Shown one piece after another: positions 10,477 through 19,028 of a stretch of DNA of 64,000 nucleotides (the first letter of the stretch is position 1; each line of letters starts with the position of its first letter). This DNA is from Owenweeksia sp963758205 (GTDB taxonomy: Bacteria > Bacteroidota > Bacteroidia > Flavobacteriales > Schleiferiaceae). The DNA is taken from NCBI GenBank assembly GCA_963758205.1, contig CAVWUM010000005.1:1-64000 (forward strand). The letters are read 5' to 3'. The notes beneath the pieces are model-generated. The model saw nothing but the letters and a program-made list of their open reading frames with translations, made no database searches and was not told the origin of the DNA. The position numbers and the translations under genes are program-made.

Positions 10477-10642
10477 ATGAAACGAAAAAAAGTACTTTTC
10501 ATAGTGTTTGATTCAGCTTTTCGTTTTAATATTGGCATGTAACAATAAGGGCCTGAAACACCCTGTAAAACTCTACATTATGAAAACTGCACTTTACATT
10601 ATCTCGTACACTACTCTATTGATAATTGCATTAGTGTCTTAA
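10477..10642 (+). pseudogene. Degenerate lipoprotein leader(s) upstream of the LruC gene
   Basis: From ATG 10477 the frame gives MKRKKVLFIVF; after one base shift it continues IQLFVLILACNNKG, which is a lipoprotein signal peptide with an L-A-C lipobox. The same shifted frame runs on into ATG 10580, MKTALYIISY..., and stops at 10642. That second start resembles MKKALYVLSY, the start of the gene at 10743 (matching M-K-x-A-L-Y-x-x-S-Y). So the region looks like the remnant of a short lipoprotein gene plus a partial copy of the next gene's signal peptide, or a leader peptide. It is followed at once by a terminator-like hairpin. Confidence 0.45.
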
Positions 10643-10657
10643 GACTTAATGATTATT

Positions 10658-10706
10658 CCTCATCTCAATAAATCTCTACTCCATATTTATTGAGGTGAGG
10701 TTTTCA
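10658..10706 (+). terminator. Rho-independent terminator or attenuator hairpin
   Basis: Arms 10658-10673 and 10685-10700 pair over 16 bp with one G-U, loop 11 nt, followed by TTTTCATTTTTT. It sits between the short leader ORF (ends 10642) and the LruC gene (starts 10743), so it could attenuate that gene. Confidence 0.8.
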
Positions 10707-10742
10707 TTTTTTAAAAATTCTCAACTCGTTTAACTCTTAATC

Positions 10743-12683
10743 ATGAAAAAAGCTCTCTACGTATTATCGTATGCGTTGCTGTTCGTTACAGCACTCTCCT
10801 GCCAAAAAGAAGATTCTAAACAGCAGGCCTCTACAGTTAATGAAGATTTTATTTATCAAACTAGTGATAAGGTTGTTGTAACTCTAAAAGCCCCTTTAAG
10901 CCTGAAGGGAGCCACATTTGAACTGTACACCAAAGATCCTGAAGAAGGAGGTGAGCTTTTCGGAAAAGGTGTTCTTGACGCCAGTGGGTCTTATAGTTCC
11001 AGCTTTTCTTTACCTACTTCTACCAAATCAGTATTTCTTGAGTCTAAGTACATCGGGCTACCCGGTGATTTGGAACTGGAAGTAAGCAATGGCCAGGCTA
11101 CTTTTAATTTTGATACGGAGGCTAAAAAAACTTCTAAAAAGAGTACCAATGGAATAACCGGTGTAAGCCAGGTGTTGGGAAATACTGTTTACAGTTTTAT
11201 GGGTACTTACAATACTAATGGAGTGCCTGATTACCTTACCACTCCTGATGTAGTGGATCACAGTTTATTGGCCGATGTAAACTCATCTTTACCTGAAGGT
11301 GTAAAAGTGCCTATCAACAACCCTCAATACCTTGCTACAAGTAATGATACTGAAGTTAAAATCACAGCATTATCTGACGCCTGGGTAACTTTTGTAAGCG
11401 AAGGTGCAGGTTATAGAAACGTACTTGCTTATTACACTTATCCAACAAACAACCCACCCGCTACGGCTAGTGATATTGATTCTGTAAAACTGATTTTCCC
11501 CAATGCATCATTTCAGAATTCTGGTGGTGGACTTCGCTCAGGAGACAAAGTACGGATCGGTCGTTTTCCGGCTGGTACCAGTATCGGTTGGGTACTTATC
11601 CAAAATGCATGGAACGGATCATCAGTTGATTTTACTGCTACTAAATTATACTCCCGTGCTGCGTTTAATCCGGAGCCAAACGCTGCTGATCGCCAGCACA
11701 ATGTTACACTATATCATCAGCTTCGTAACCTTGTTTTAATTGGTTTTGAAGATGTAGCAAGAAACCTCTCTGGCTGCGATCAGGATTTTAATGACTGTGT
11801 TTTCTATATCACCACCAACCCGGTTACCGCAATAGATAAAACCAACATTCCACCGGTTACGCCAGGCTCAAATAATGATGATGATAATGATGGAGTAGAT
11901 AATAATTCAGATGACTATCCAAATGATCCCAATAAGGCCTTTGACCAGTACTACCCTAATGCCAACAGTTTTGCCAGCGTGGCTTTTGAAGACCTTTGGC
12001 CGGGTATGGGTGATTATGATTTTAATGACCTCGTAATGGATGTGAACTATAAGTACACTACAAACGCGTCAAACTTTATTACCAATATTAGAATGAAATT
12101 TGTAGTAAGGCACATCGGTGCATCTTATCACAATGGTTTTGGAGTAGAATTTCCTTTTCCGGCAAGTATAGTCAGCTCTTGTACTCCGGGTAATCTTACT
12201 CAGAATTTAGTAAGCATTACCGCTGCCGGAATAGAAAGATACCAGTCAAAAGCCACGGTAATTGTGTTTGATGATGCCTTTGATAACCGAAATGACACAG
12301 TAACCATTGATATGGCCCTGAATACGCCATACAGCTTTAGTCAGCTAAATACTGATGGACTTAACCCTTTCATATTTGTGAATGGCGAAAGGGGCAGAGA
12401 AGTACACCTAATGGATCATACACCAACAGATTTAGCCGATGTCAATTTTTTCGGAACCAGCTCTGATGATTCAGATCCTGCTAATGGAAAGTATTACCGC
12501 TCTGATAACAGCTACCCATGGGCTATTGAGATTAACAATAGCTACAGGGTACCAACTGAAAAAACTCCAATTACAGAATCTTACCTAAAGTTTAACGACT
12601 GGGTAAATTCAAGAGGTGCACAGTTTACGGATTGGTACTCTAACACCACCGGAGGTTATAGAGACATTGGCAAGTTGCAATAA
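10743..12683 (+). CDS. LruC domain-containing surface lipoprotein
   Basis: A 646-residue lipoprotein. The signal peptide ends in TALSC with C20 as lipid site, and the next residues QKED match the Q-K-(D/E)2 surface-export signal described for Bacteroidota lipoproteins, so the mature protein should be on the cell surface. Residues 35-125 form a beta-rich N-terminal domain; about 210-356 resembles DUF4114 with GFEDVARNLSGCDQDFNDCVFYI motifs; 378-398 is a DxDxDG-rich calcium-binding (TSP3-like) stretch; 414-640 is the LruC domain with FEDLWPGMGDYDFNDLVMDV and GREVHLMDHTPTD. A paralogue lies at 52490. Function is unknown; LruC proteins are surface or matrix-associated in Bacteroidota. A leader remnant and a terminator precede it. 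Confidence 0.9.
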   Translation: MKKALYVLSYALLFVTALSCQKEDSKQQASTVNEDFIYQTSDKVVVTLKAPLSLKGATFELYTKDPEEGGELFGKGVLDASGSYSSSFSLPTSTKSVFLESKYIGLPGDLELEVSNGQATFNFDTEAKKTSKKSTNGITGVSQVLGNTVYSFMGTYNTNGVPDYLTTPDVVDHSLLADVNSSLPEGVKVPINNPQYLATSNDTEVKITALSDAWVTFVSEGAGYRNVLAYYTYPTNNPPATASDIDSVKLIFPNASFQNSGGGLRSGDKVRIGRFPAGTSIGWVLIQNAWNGSSVDFTATKLYSRAAFNPEPNAADRQHNVTLYHQLRNLVLIGFEDVARNLSGCDQDFNDCVFYITTNPVTAIDKTNIPPVTPGSNNDDDNDGVDNNSDDYPNDPNKAFDQYYPNANSFASVAFEDLWPGMGDYDFNDLVMDVNYKYTTNASNFITNIRMKFVVRHIGASYHNGFGVEFPFPASIVSSCTPGNLTQNLVSITAAGIERYQSKATVIVFDDAFDNRNDTVTIDMALNTPYSFSQLNTDGLNPFIFVNGERGREVHLMDHTPTDLADVNFFGTSSDDSDPANGKYYRSDNSYPWAIEINNSYRVPTEKTPITESYLKFNDWVNSRGAQFTDWYSNTTGGYRDIGKLQ

Positions 12684-12706
12684 TATTAGGATTGATTGAT
12701 TGAAAG

Positions 12707-12741
12707 GCCCCCTTTGGCGATACGCTGAAGGGGGCTTTTTT
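12707..12741 (+). terminator. Rho-independent terminator
   Basis: GCCCCCTT (12707-12714) pairs with AAGGGGGC (12728-12735) and is followed by six T. It ends the LruC transcript and borders the convergent DUF3570 gene. Confidence 0.88.
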
Positions 12742-13999
12742 AGTTTAACTCTGCGGGCCGGCTGCCGCTGCGTTTGCGGCCAAGGCCAAAATAAGTGCTG
12801 AATATATGGGCATACAGTCCATCGCTACGTTTGTAATAAGAGTACCGGAAAGACCAGCCTCCAAAACCGTATTGTTTGCCATAATCCGTTCTTTTTGTAA
12901 GGTTCAGGTTTACACCCACGTTGGCAGACCAAAAATCTGAAAGGTCAAAATCAGAGGTGTAAAAGGTTTCGGTATCCTCATGTTGCTTATAGGGCCTGAA
13001 GTAGCGGCTGCCATTTTGGTTTACATACCTTATAAACGGACTTAGGTTCCATTTGGGTGTAACCTTTAACGGCAATTCCAGTTTAAGCTGGTTGCTTGAT
13101 AGTCCAAAATCATCCGTGTAAAACTGGTAGTAGGAGCGAAGTATTACCCTATTGGTAACAAAAGAGTTTAACTGCACACCAAGGGCGGCCTGGTTTCGCT
13201 TTCGCGGAAGATTTTCTACACGGGGCAAAAATTCATTTGTAAAATATACTCTGTGAAAAGGTGTGGATAACAATCCCTCCTGGTAGGTATAGGCAGGCAA
13301 AATATTCAGACTCATACGCTTATTGAGGTCTTTACGCACGCTCACTGAAAAGTTATAGGAATACCGGTTGTGGATGTCAAACCAATCCGTGCCTCTTAAT
13401 TCCTGGGGGTATAAAAGTGTTTGGGCCTCAATGATGTAGGGTTTCTTAAGTCGTCCCCATCTAAGGTCATCAAAAAAGGCCTGTAGGCTGGCACTTACCT
13501 CCAGGGTTTTATCCTTACTGAGGTGGGCTCCCCAAAACTCACCGCCTACTGAGGTATAATCTGATTCAATCGAAAAAATAAGCCCACCACCCAGTTCATT
13601 ACGTGGATTTTTTAATTTCTGGCTATAGCCAAAACCCAATGTGGTGTGCTGGTCCAACCTTGAGGCGGATGACATTACAAAGTCGATACGATCAGTTGAG
13701 GCGGAAGAAATGATGTCCGCTCCTACATGTATGTTGTAGGTTTTAGTTTCGTTTATCTGTTGGCTGTAGTTAACATTGGCACTGTACACCTGTAAAAACT
13801 CTGTACCCTCACCACCAGTTACAGCCGAGTGTATTCCATCCTGGGTGTAGTAGGAAAGCAACAACTCCACATCACTTTCCTTCAGCTTCTTTTTGGTATA
13901 AAGCGAATCTGGAATTTGGGCAAGCAGGGTATTGCAAAACAGAGAAAAAAAGAGGGCAAACACCCCGAGGAATTGTGCTTTAGAATTAATTACATCCAC
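12740..13999 (-). CDS. DUF3570 outer-membrane beta-barrel-like protein
   Basis: A 419-residue exported protein: signal peptide ending near LLAQ (residue 28), then an alternating, aromatic-rich beta-strand pattern throughout, as expected for an outer-membrane barrel. Near the mature N-terminus is YYTQDGIHSAVTGGEGTE (residues 50-67), the most conserved-looking part. It starts 14 bp inside the DUF4266 gene, which follows the thioredoxin-ApbE gene, so the three form one leftward operon. The association with ApbE, which attaches FMN covalently to Thr, suggests a redox role in the envelope. The family has no established function; see findings for a possible flavin site. Confidence 0.85.
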   Translation of the reverse strand: MDVINSKAQFLGVFALFFSLFCNTLLAQIPDSLYTKKKLKESDVELLLSYYTQDGIHSAVTGGEGTEFLQVYSANVNYSQQINETKTYNIHVGADIISSASTDRIDFVMSSASRLDQHTTLGFGYSQKLKNPRNELGGGLIFSIESDYTSVGGEFWGAHLSKDKTLEVSASLQAFFDDLRWGRLKKPYIIEAQTLLYPQELRGTDWFDIHNRYSYNFSVSVRKDLNKRMSLNILPAYTYQEGLLSTPFHRVYFTNEFLPRVENLPRKRNQAALGVQLNSFVTNRVILRSYYQFYTDDFGLSSNQLKLELPLKVTPKWNLSPFIRYVNQNGSRYFRPYKQHEDTETFYTSDFDLSDFWSANVGVNLNLTKRTDYGKQYGFGGWSFRYSYYKRSDGLYAHIFSTYFGLGRKRSGSRPAELN

Positions 14000-14198
14000 A
14001 ACCGCCTTTGCCTTTTTTGCCGCCTAACTGCATGGCTCCCTCACGGTAATTGAAGACACTTTGCTCAAAACCTTCGGCCTTCATCGGTCCGGTTTTCATG
14101 TTACTATCATTAAGGTAGGCCCGCTGGTAAGGCTTTACCGAGCTGCAGGAAGCTAAAGCCATAACGATAATTAGTAAGAGAAAGGGGGCAATTTTCAT
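13986..14198 (-). CDS. DUF4266 small lipoprotein with CGC tail
   Basis: A 70-residue lipoprotein (LASC, lipid Cys18). The mature part starts VKPYQRAYLND and ends GKKGKGGCGCN, a glycine-rich tail with two cysteines, both typical of DUF4266. It overlaps the DUF3570 gene by 14 bp and lies 52 bp downstream of the thioredoxin-ApbE gene. The short size and the terminal Cys pair suggest a redox or metal-carrying partner in the periplasm or outer membrane. This is inference; no activity is known to me. Confidence 0.85.
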   Translation of the reverse strand: MKIAPFLLLIIVMALASCSSVKPYQRAYLNDSNMKTGPMKAEGFEQSVFNYREGAMQLGGKKGKGGCGCN

Positions 14199-14250
14199 GG
14201 CCGAAAGATAGGGTAGTATATCAAATGAAAAGAGAGGCTCACTGCCGTCA

Positions 14251-15588
14251 TTAGTTAATTAACTTCAGCTTATTACTAAAGTGCACCTCATTATCCGAAT
14301 CAATAATAATGCACTCGGCCTGGGGTAGCTGCCGTATCATATCCAGGCCAACTTCAACATCCAAAACAAATACGGCGGTAGCTAAGGCATCAGATAATTC
14401 GGCACTTGGGCTTATAACAGTTACGCTTTTTTTATCCGTTACCGGGAAACCTGTTTTGGGATTCAGAATGTGGGCATAGCGCTGGCCATTGCATTCAAAA
14501 TATTTTTCATAGCTACCGGAGGTGGCTACGGCCTGGTTTTCCACAGGAATCCAAAATAGAACTTTGGAAATGTCTTCCGGGTCAGCAATACCTACCTTCC
14601 ATGAGCTACCATCAGCCCGCTTTCCCCAGGCAATTAAATCGCCACTGGCATTTACCACACCTGATTTTACTCCCATTTCCTGCCAAAGCTTTTTTACCTC
14701 ATCAGCCGCAAAGCCTTTACCTGAGGCACCAAACCCTATGGACATACCTGAATCGCTTAAAAAAATGCGGTTATCTCCTTGTAGTTTGATCTTTTCGTAA
14801 CCAACGGTTTTCAATTTACTTTCAATAAGTACTGTATCAGGAAACGAACTTATTGTGTTCTTATCAAAATTATAAATGTTGATTCCATTAAAGGAAATAT
14901 CAAAGGCTCCCTGTGTCATAGCCGAAAGTGCGAGCGAACGCTGCGTAAGCTTATAAACTTCATCACTTACTGCCACACCCTCTACACCAGCTGCTTTGTT
15001 TACTGCCGATACTTCTGTATTTGGCCTCCATTCTGAAAGCAGGTTTTCAAGTCGTTCTACTTCGGCCTTTCCTTTCTCCAAAACTTGATTAGCCCCTTCA
15101 GGATTATTTCCAACCACTATAAACTCAAAGCTGCTCCCCATAAGCATGGTTTTGGTTCTGAACTCGCGGAGTTCACCTACCAGCATATTTTTTAAATCGG
15201 CTATGAAATACCGCAGGGTTAGGTTATCTGTGGCAATGGACGTTTTTAACTTGCTATCTGCATCCAATAAAACTATAAAAGGAAACTCACCCCGCGGGTT
15301 ATATTTTTCTGCCAAAGCCTCATTGCGTTGCACCATGGCTGGCGCCAGTTTTTTCTTTTGAGGGAAGTCAGCTTTTACCACATTTAATCTGTTGGCGGTA
15401 AATTCTATAAACTCAGGTTTGGAAAAAATTTCCCGCTCAAGCCTTATGCAGGGTAGGCACCAATCACTACCTGAAAATATTAGTAATGTTGGTAAACCGG
15501 CCGTATCAGCTTTGGGGGTGGATACCACCTGAGCGTGGGTAAATATTGTAGGGAAAATTAGTAGGATTGAAAATAGTAGCCTGCGCAT
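14251..15588 (-). CDS. Thioredoxin domain fused to FAD:protein FMN transferase (ApbE)
   Basis: Exported fusion of about 445 residues. Numbering from an upstream ATG four codons earlier: signal peptide 1-23; thioredoxin-like domain 30-140 with WCLPC at 47-51; ApbE domain 145-449 with MGSSFEF (the usual MGT site, varied), GASGKGFAAD at 291-300, NASGDLIAWG at 317-326, HILNPKTGFPV at 377-387 and the metal-site helix SDALATAVFVL from 403. ApbE uses FAD and Mg2+ to attach FMN to a Thr in target proteins. The fusion to a reducing thioredoxin fold, and the coupled DUF4266 and DUF3570 genes, imply that its substrate is in this operon. I chose the start before MRRLLF; 15600 is also possible. Confidence 0.9.
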   Translation of the reverse strand: MRRLLFSILLIFPTIFTHAQVVSTPKADTAGLPTLLIFSGSDWCLPCIRLEREIFSKPEFIEFTANRLNVVKADFPQKKKLAPAMVQRNEALAEKYNPRGEFPFIVLLDADSKLKTSIATDNLTLRYFIADLKNMLVGELREFRTKTMLMGSSFEFIVVGNNPEGANQVLEKGKAEVERLENLLSEWRPNTEVSAVNKAAGVEGVAVSDEVYKLTQRSLALSAMTQGAFDISFNGINIYNFDKNTISSFPDTVLIESKLKTVGYEKIKLQGDNRIFLSDSGMSIGFGASGKGFAADEVKKLWQEMGVKSGVVNASGDLIAWGKRADGSSWKVGIADPEDISKVLFWIPVENQAVATSGSYEKYFECNGQRYAHILNPKTGFPVTDKKSVTVISPSAELSDALATAVFVLDVEVGLDMIRQLPQAECIIIDSDNEVHFSNKLKLIN

Positions 15589-15619
15589 ATTGCATAACAT
15601 ATTTCAGGCGCCAAAAGTA

Positions 15620-15850
15620 TTACATGCACTTAAAAATGGCAGGTACAGTAAAAGATAATCCTGTAAAATTAACACACGTATAACGGATCGTGAGACCCAT
15701 ACCAGTTCCGGCATTTTTTAATTTTTCATCGCACTCATACACAAATTGCGACAAGTCCTGCTTTTTTTCTATGGTAGAGTCGCATGATTTGGGACCTAGG
15801 CCCAGGAAGGCGAAAATGGCAAGAGGTAGGTTGGAAAGTAGTTTCTTCAT
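15620..15850 (-). CDS. Small secreted or lipid-anchored hypothetical protein
   Basis: 76 residues with a hydrophobic signal (LAIFAFLGLG), a possible lipid-modified Cys23 in PKSCDS and three further cysteines (YECDE, RYTCV, FKCM) in the mature part, so up to one or two disulfides. It lies 32 bp upstream of the thioredoxin-ApbE gene on the same strand and might be the first gene of that operon. I recognise no family. Confidence 0.5.
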   Translation of the reverse strand: MKKLLSNLPLAIFAFLGLGPKSCDSTIEKKQDLSQFVYECDEKLKNAGTGMGLTIRYTCVNFTGLSFTVPAIFKCM

Positions 15851-15925
15851 GGCGGATGACTTTGCACCTTTATGCAGGTTTAATGAAATGTCACCCCCAA
15901 GAGGGTAAGTAAGATTAAGATGTGT

Positions 15926-16636
15926 TTAGTTTATCACGGTAATACTATCACGGGCTTTGGTCAGTTCTTCCTTGGTTTCCTTGTGCTCTTCCTCCAGTTC
16001 ATCCACCAGCTCAAGTACTTGCTCAGGTGAAATGTAATACTTCCTTATACGGTCTTTGTAAACATCCGGCAACGAAGTATTAGCCAGGATGAAGTTTTTA
16101 GTGGCAATGATTTCATCTGCTAGGCCGTGCTTCAGAGCTTCGATATCTGCCCTGCGCTCGGCTTTTATTTTTGATTTATCAAAACACAAATAGGTAAATC
16201 CAAACCAAACCATACCTACGCCATTTTTTTTAGAATAGTCAGCTACGTGCCCCAACTCATGGCCCAGCCAACCTAAAAGTACATCATGGGGTATTTCTTC
16301 AACTGGTATGTCCACACTATCAATTTCCATTTCCCTTGTTATTTTGATAATGTAACCCCTGTTTTTTTTCGATCTGAAAAGTGTAGAGATTCGGGGTTGG
16401 GCCTGCATAAAGGAGTTTACGATCTCATCTTCAAATCTGAATTCTATTTCGGTGTCGCTTAATTCAGGGTAATGTGAGAGTGCTTCAAGAGCCGCTGGTT
16501 GCAGTGCGGGTGGTATAATTTTATTGGTAAAAGTGGTGTCAGCTGTGGTAAAACTAAATGTGCTATCAGCTTTGGAGACCCCGGAACAGGATGCGAAAAT
16601 TAACGGAATGAGTAGTAGGTAATATCTGAACTTCAT
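15926..16636 (-). CDS. HExxH zinc metallopeptidase-like lipoprotein
   Basis: 236 residues from the ATG of MKFRYYLLLIPLIFASCS; an upstream in-frame ATG at 16705 would put 23 charged residues before the signal, so I reject it. Lipid Cys17. The active-site helix is GWLGHELGHVADYS (H126, E127, H130), and AERRADIEALKHG downstream supplies the expected third ligand Glu in an E-x2-AD-x2-A pattern, as in minimal gluzincins. The C-terminus is a charged helix (LVDELEEEHKETKEELTK). Likely acts in the periplasm; the substrate is unknown. It is divergent from the Omp28-like gene. Confidence 0.75.
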   Translation of the reverse strand: MKFRYYLLLIPLIFASCSGVSKADSTFSFTTADTTFTNKIIPPALQPAALEALSHYPELSDTEIEFRFEDEIVNSFMQAQPRISTLFRSKKNRGYIIKITREMEIDSVDIPVEEIPHDVLLGWLGHELGHVADYSKKNGVGMVWFGFTYLCFDKSKIKAERRADIEALKHGLADEIIATKNFILANTSLPDVYKDRIRKYYISPEQVLELVDELEEEHKETKEELTKARDSITVIN

Positions 16637-16695
16637 ATACTTTAAAATTTGCAACAAATATGCCGTAGCACTTCTCCGCATGTATAACTCAGGCT

Positions 16696-16724
16696 TTTGA
16701 GCCATCCTTTAATTAGTAAATTTG
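16696..16724 (+). promoter_or_regulatory. Predicted Bacteroidota promoter for the Omp28-like gene
   Basis: TTTG at 16696-16699 and TAAATTTG (TAnnTTTG) at 16717-16724, spacing 17 bp, slightly short. The start codon is 37 bp beyond. Confidence 0.55.
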
Positions 16725-16760
16725 AAGGATTAACGGTTTAACACATTAATAACAGATAAT

Positions 16761-18889
16761 ATGAGAAGAGTTTTACTCGCCTCGGGTTTTTTACTTGCAG
16801 GATATTTTGCGTCAGCGCAAACCATAGTAACCACTTACGCCCAGTATAAAAGTGCAGTACTCGAAGAATACACAGGCATTCATTGTGTTTATTGTCCGGA
16901 TGGGCATAAACGAGCAAATGATATGAAGGCGGCCTTTCCGGGCCGTGTGGTTTTGGTGAATGTACACGAAGGTGGCTATGCCATACCCAATGGCAATGAG
17001 CCCGATTTCAGAACACCGTACGGAGCCGCTATTGCTAATCAAACAGGATTAACGGGTTATCCTTCCGGAACTATTAATCGCCATATTTTTCCAAACCTCA
17101 ATGCCAGCGCTATGGCTCTTGGTCGTAACCAATGGAGACCAGCCGGAGAGGAGATTATGAAGGAGAGGTCTGCGCTAAACTTAGGTGCTACCACCACTTA
17201 TAACCCAGCTACCCGCACGGTAACCATAAATGTTGAAGGCTATTATAATATGACCGGTACAGGAAGTTACAATCTGCTGAATATTGCGCTTTTACAGGAT
17301 AGTGTGATTGGACCACAAACCGGAGCCAGTGCCAACCCTACGGCTGTACTGCCAGGAGGTAAATACAGGCATGACCATATGCTGCGCGATTTTGTAACCG
17401 GCCAGTGGGGCGATACCATAAGCAATGTATCGGCCAATAACCTTTACGCCAAAACATTTACCTACGTACTGCCTGATAGTATAAATGGAATTCCGGTATT
17501 ACCAGGACATTGCGAATTAGCCATTTATGCTACAGAAACGAGGGGCAATATCATTCAGGGAATTACTCTGGACATTGATGGTGATTCAAATGATGGCAAC
17601 AATGCTCCGTTTTATGGTGAGTTTGTAAATACCAATCCGGCTGTAAAAGCCGGTGTTAATGGTACACCTACATCATTTACGTTTAATTACCAATCAGCTA
17701 CTCCGGCCGCACAGGATTTTGTTTTTGAAATGAGCTCAAATGCTCCCGCAAGCTGGGGTGGTAGCTATGTAGTGGGTGGAAATACCTATACGGGAAATGC
17801 CACTATTAATATTGCTGCATTAGGCACCAGCCCCATCACGGTAAATGTGAATCCGGGTGCGATCCCGCAGTAGCCAAATACCTTCTTAAGGTTTACCCCG
17901 TATTTGATACCGCCAGCGCTACTACTATGGAAGTACACGTTATCAGTGGCGTAAAGGAACTTGTAGTAAGCGGAACAGGAGCCTTTGGTGATGGATTAAC
18001 TTATGATTGGGAACCCGATTACCTGGCAGCATTTGCCTCAACAAACAGTACCACCTACGCTGTTACTGATGCTGATGTAATGGAAGAAGCCATTACCAAT
18101 CAGGCATTGGCAGGTGTGGAAGATATCTACCTGAACATAGGCTGGACTTTTCCATCTTTTACAGATGACCAGGCCACAGCACTTAAAACTTTTATGACAG
18201 GTGGCGGAAATGTTTTTGTTGCCGGACAGGATATGGGTTGGGATATTAATGACCCTAACGGATATGGAACTTCTGTTACCAAGGATTTGTACACTAACTT
18301 CTTTCACGCCTCTTATGTGGCCGATGGCAGCGCAGCTAACAATATGTTTATTGCCGAAACCACCGATGCGATTTTCGGAATTGTAAACTCAAGTAGTGTT
18401 GTAGATAAATATGCCGGAAATATTTATCCGGATCAGATTACCCCCATAAATGGAGGAGCTTCCATTTTTTACTATGATGCTGCCAAAAGCAAGGTTGGTG
18501 GTATCCGTAATCAGCTAAGTAACCATAAGGTGGTGTACCTTGGTATTGGGCTTGAAATGATTGCAGATGTTGCCGTGCGAAACAATATACTCGACCTTAC
18601 CTACCAATGGTTTAAGGGAACTATCTCAACCAATGAGTTTGATTTATTGACCAAAGGTTTTGAAGTTTATCCAAACCCAACAGGTGGTGCATTCAGCATT
18701 GAAGTGCCTGTAAACGGGCATTACGATGTAAGGATTACAAATGCCTCTGGTATGGAGGTGCGTAGACTTAGCGCTGATATCAATAGCGGTAGAATAGAAG
18801 TGGGTGAGAGTGATCTGCCTGCAGGTATTTACATGATCCGCCTGGGTTTTGAAGATCAGGTAATCAGCAAAAAACTGATTGTAGAATAA
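16761..18889 (+). CDS. Omp28-like secreted protein with T9SS sorting domain, one frameshift
   Basis: About 709 residues across one break. Signal peptide MRRVLLASGFLLAGYFASAQ, then an Omp28-type thioredoxin-like region with EEYTGIHCVYCPDGHKRAND (CxxC). Middle beta domains with NPGA end the first frame; the second frame holds a VFDTASATTMEVHVISG lead-in, a Rossmann-like glutamine amidotransferase/ThuA-type region (FMTGGGNVFVAGQDMGWD), and a C-terminal type A sorting domain beginning FEVYPNPTGGAFSIEV and ending KKLIVE. The break at the C run 17864-17866 is cured by one extra C, giving GAIPAVAKYLLKVYP. Likely exported through T9SS and held at the surface. Confidence 0.85.
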
Positions 18890-18932
18890 ATTTTAGATGT
18901 AGCTTTCGCAAAAGCGTCATCCTCCTAATATT

Positions 18933-18983
18933 CGACTCCGCTCAAGGTGCTTACTTTAAAGTAGGCCTTTTTGAGCGGAGTCG
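18933..18983. repeat. REP-like inverted repeat
   Basis: CGACTCCGCTCAA (18933-18945) and TTGAGCGGAGTCG (18971-18983) are perfect 13-bp arms around a 25-base centre that contains its own palindrome TACTTTAAAGTA. The arm sequence resembles a palindrome family common between genes in Bacteroidota. It may also serve as terminator for the upstream gene (TATTTTA follows). Confidence 0.7.
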
Positions 18984-19028
18984 TATTTTATGGTACATCA
19001 AGTACTTTCGCCTTACAGCAGAAAGATT

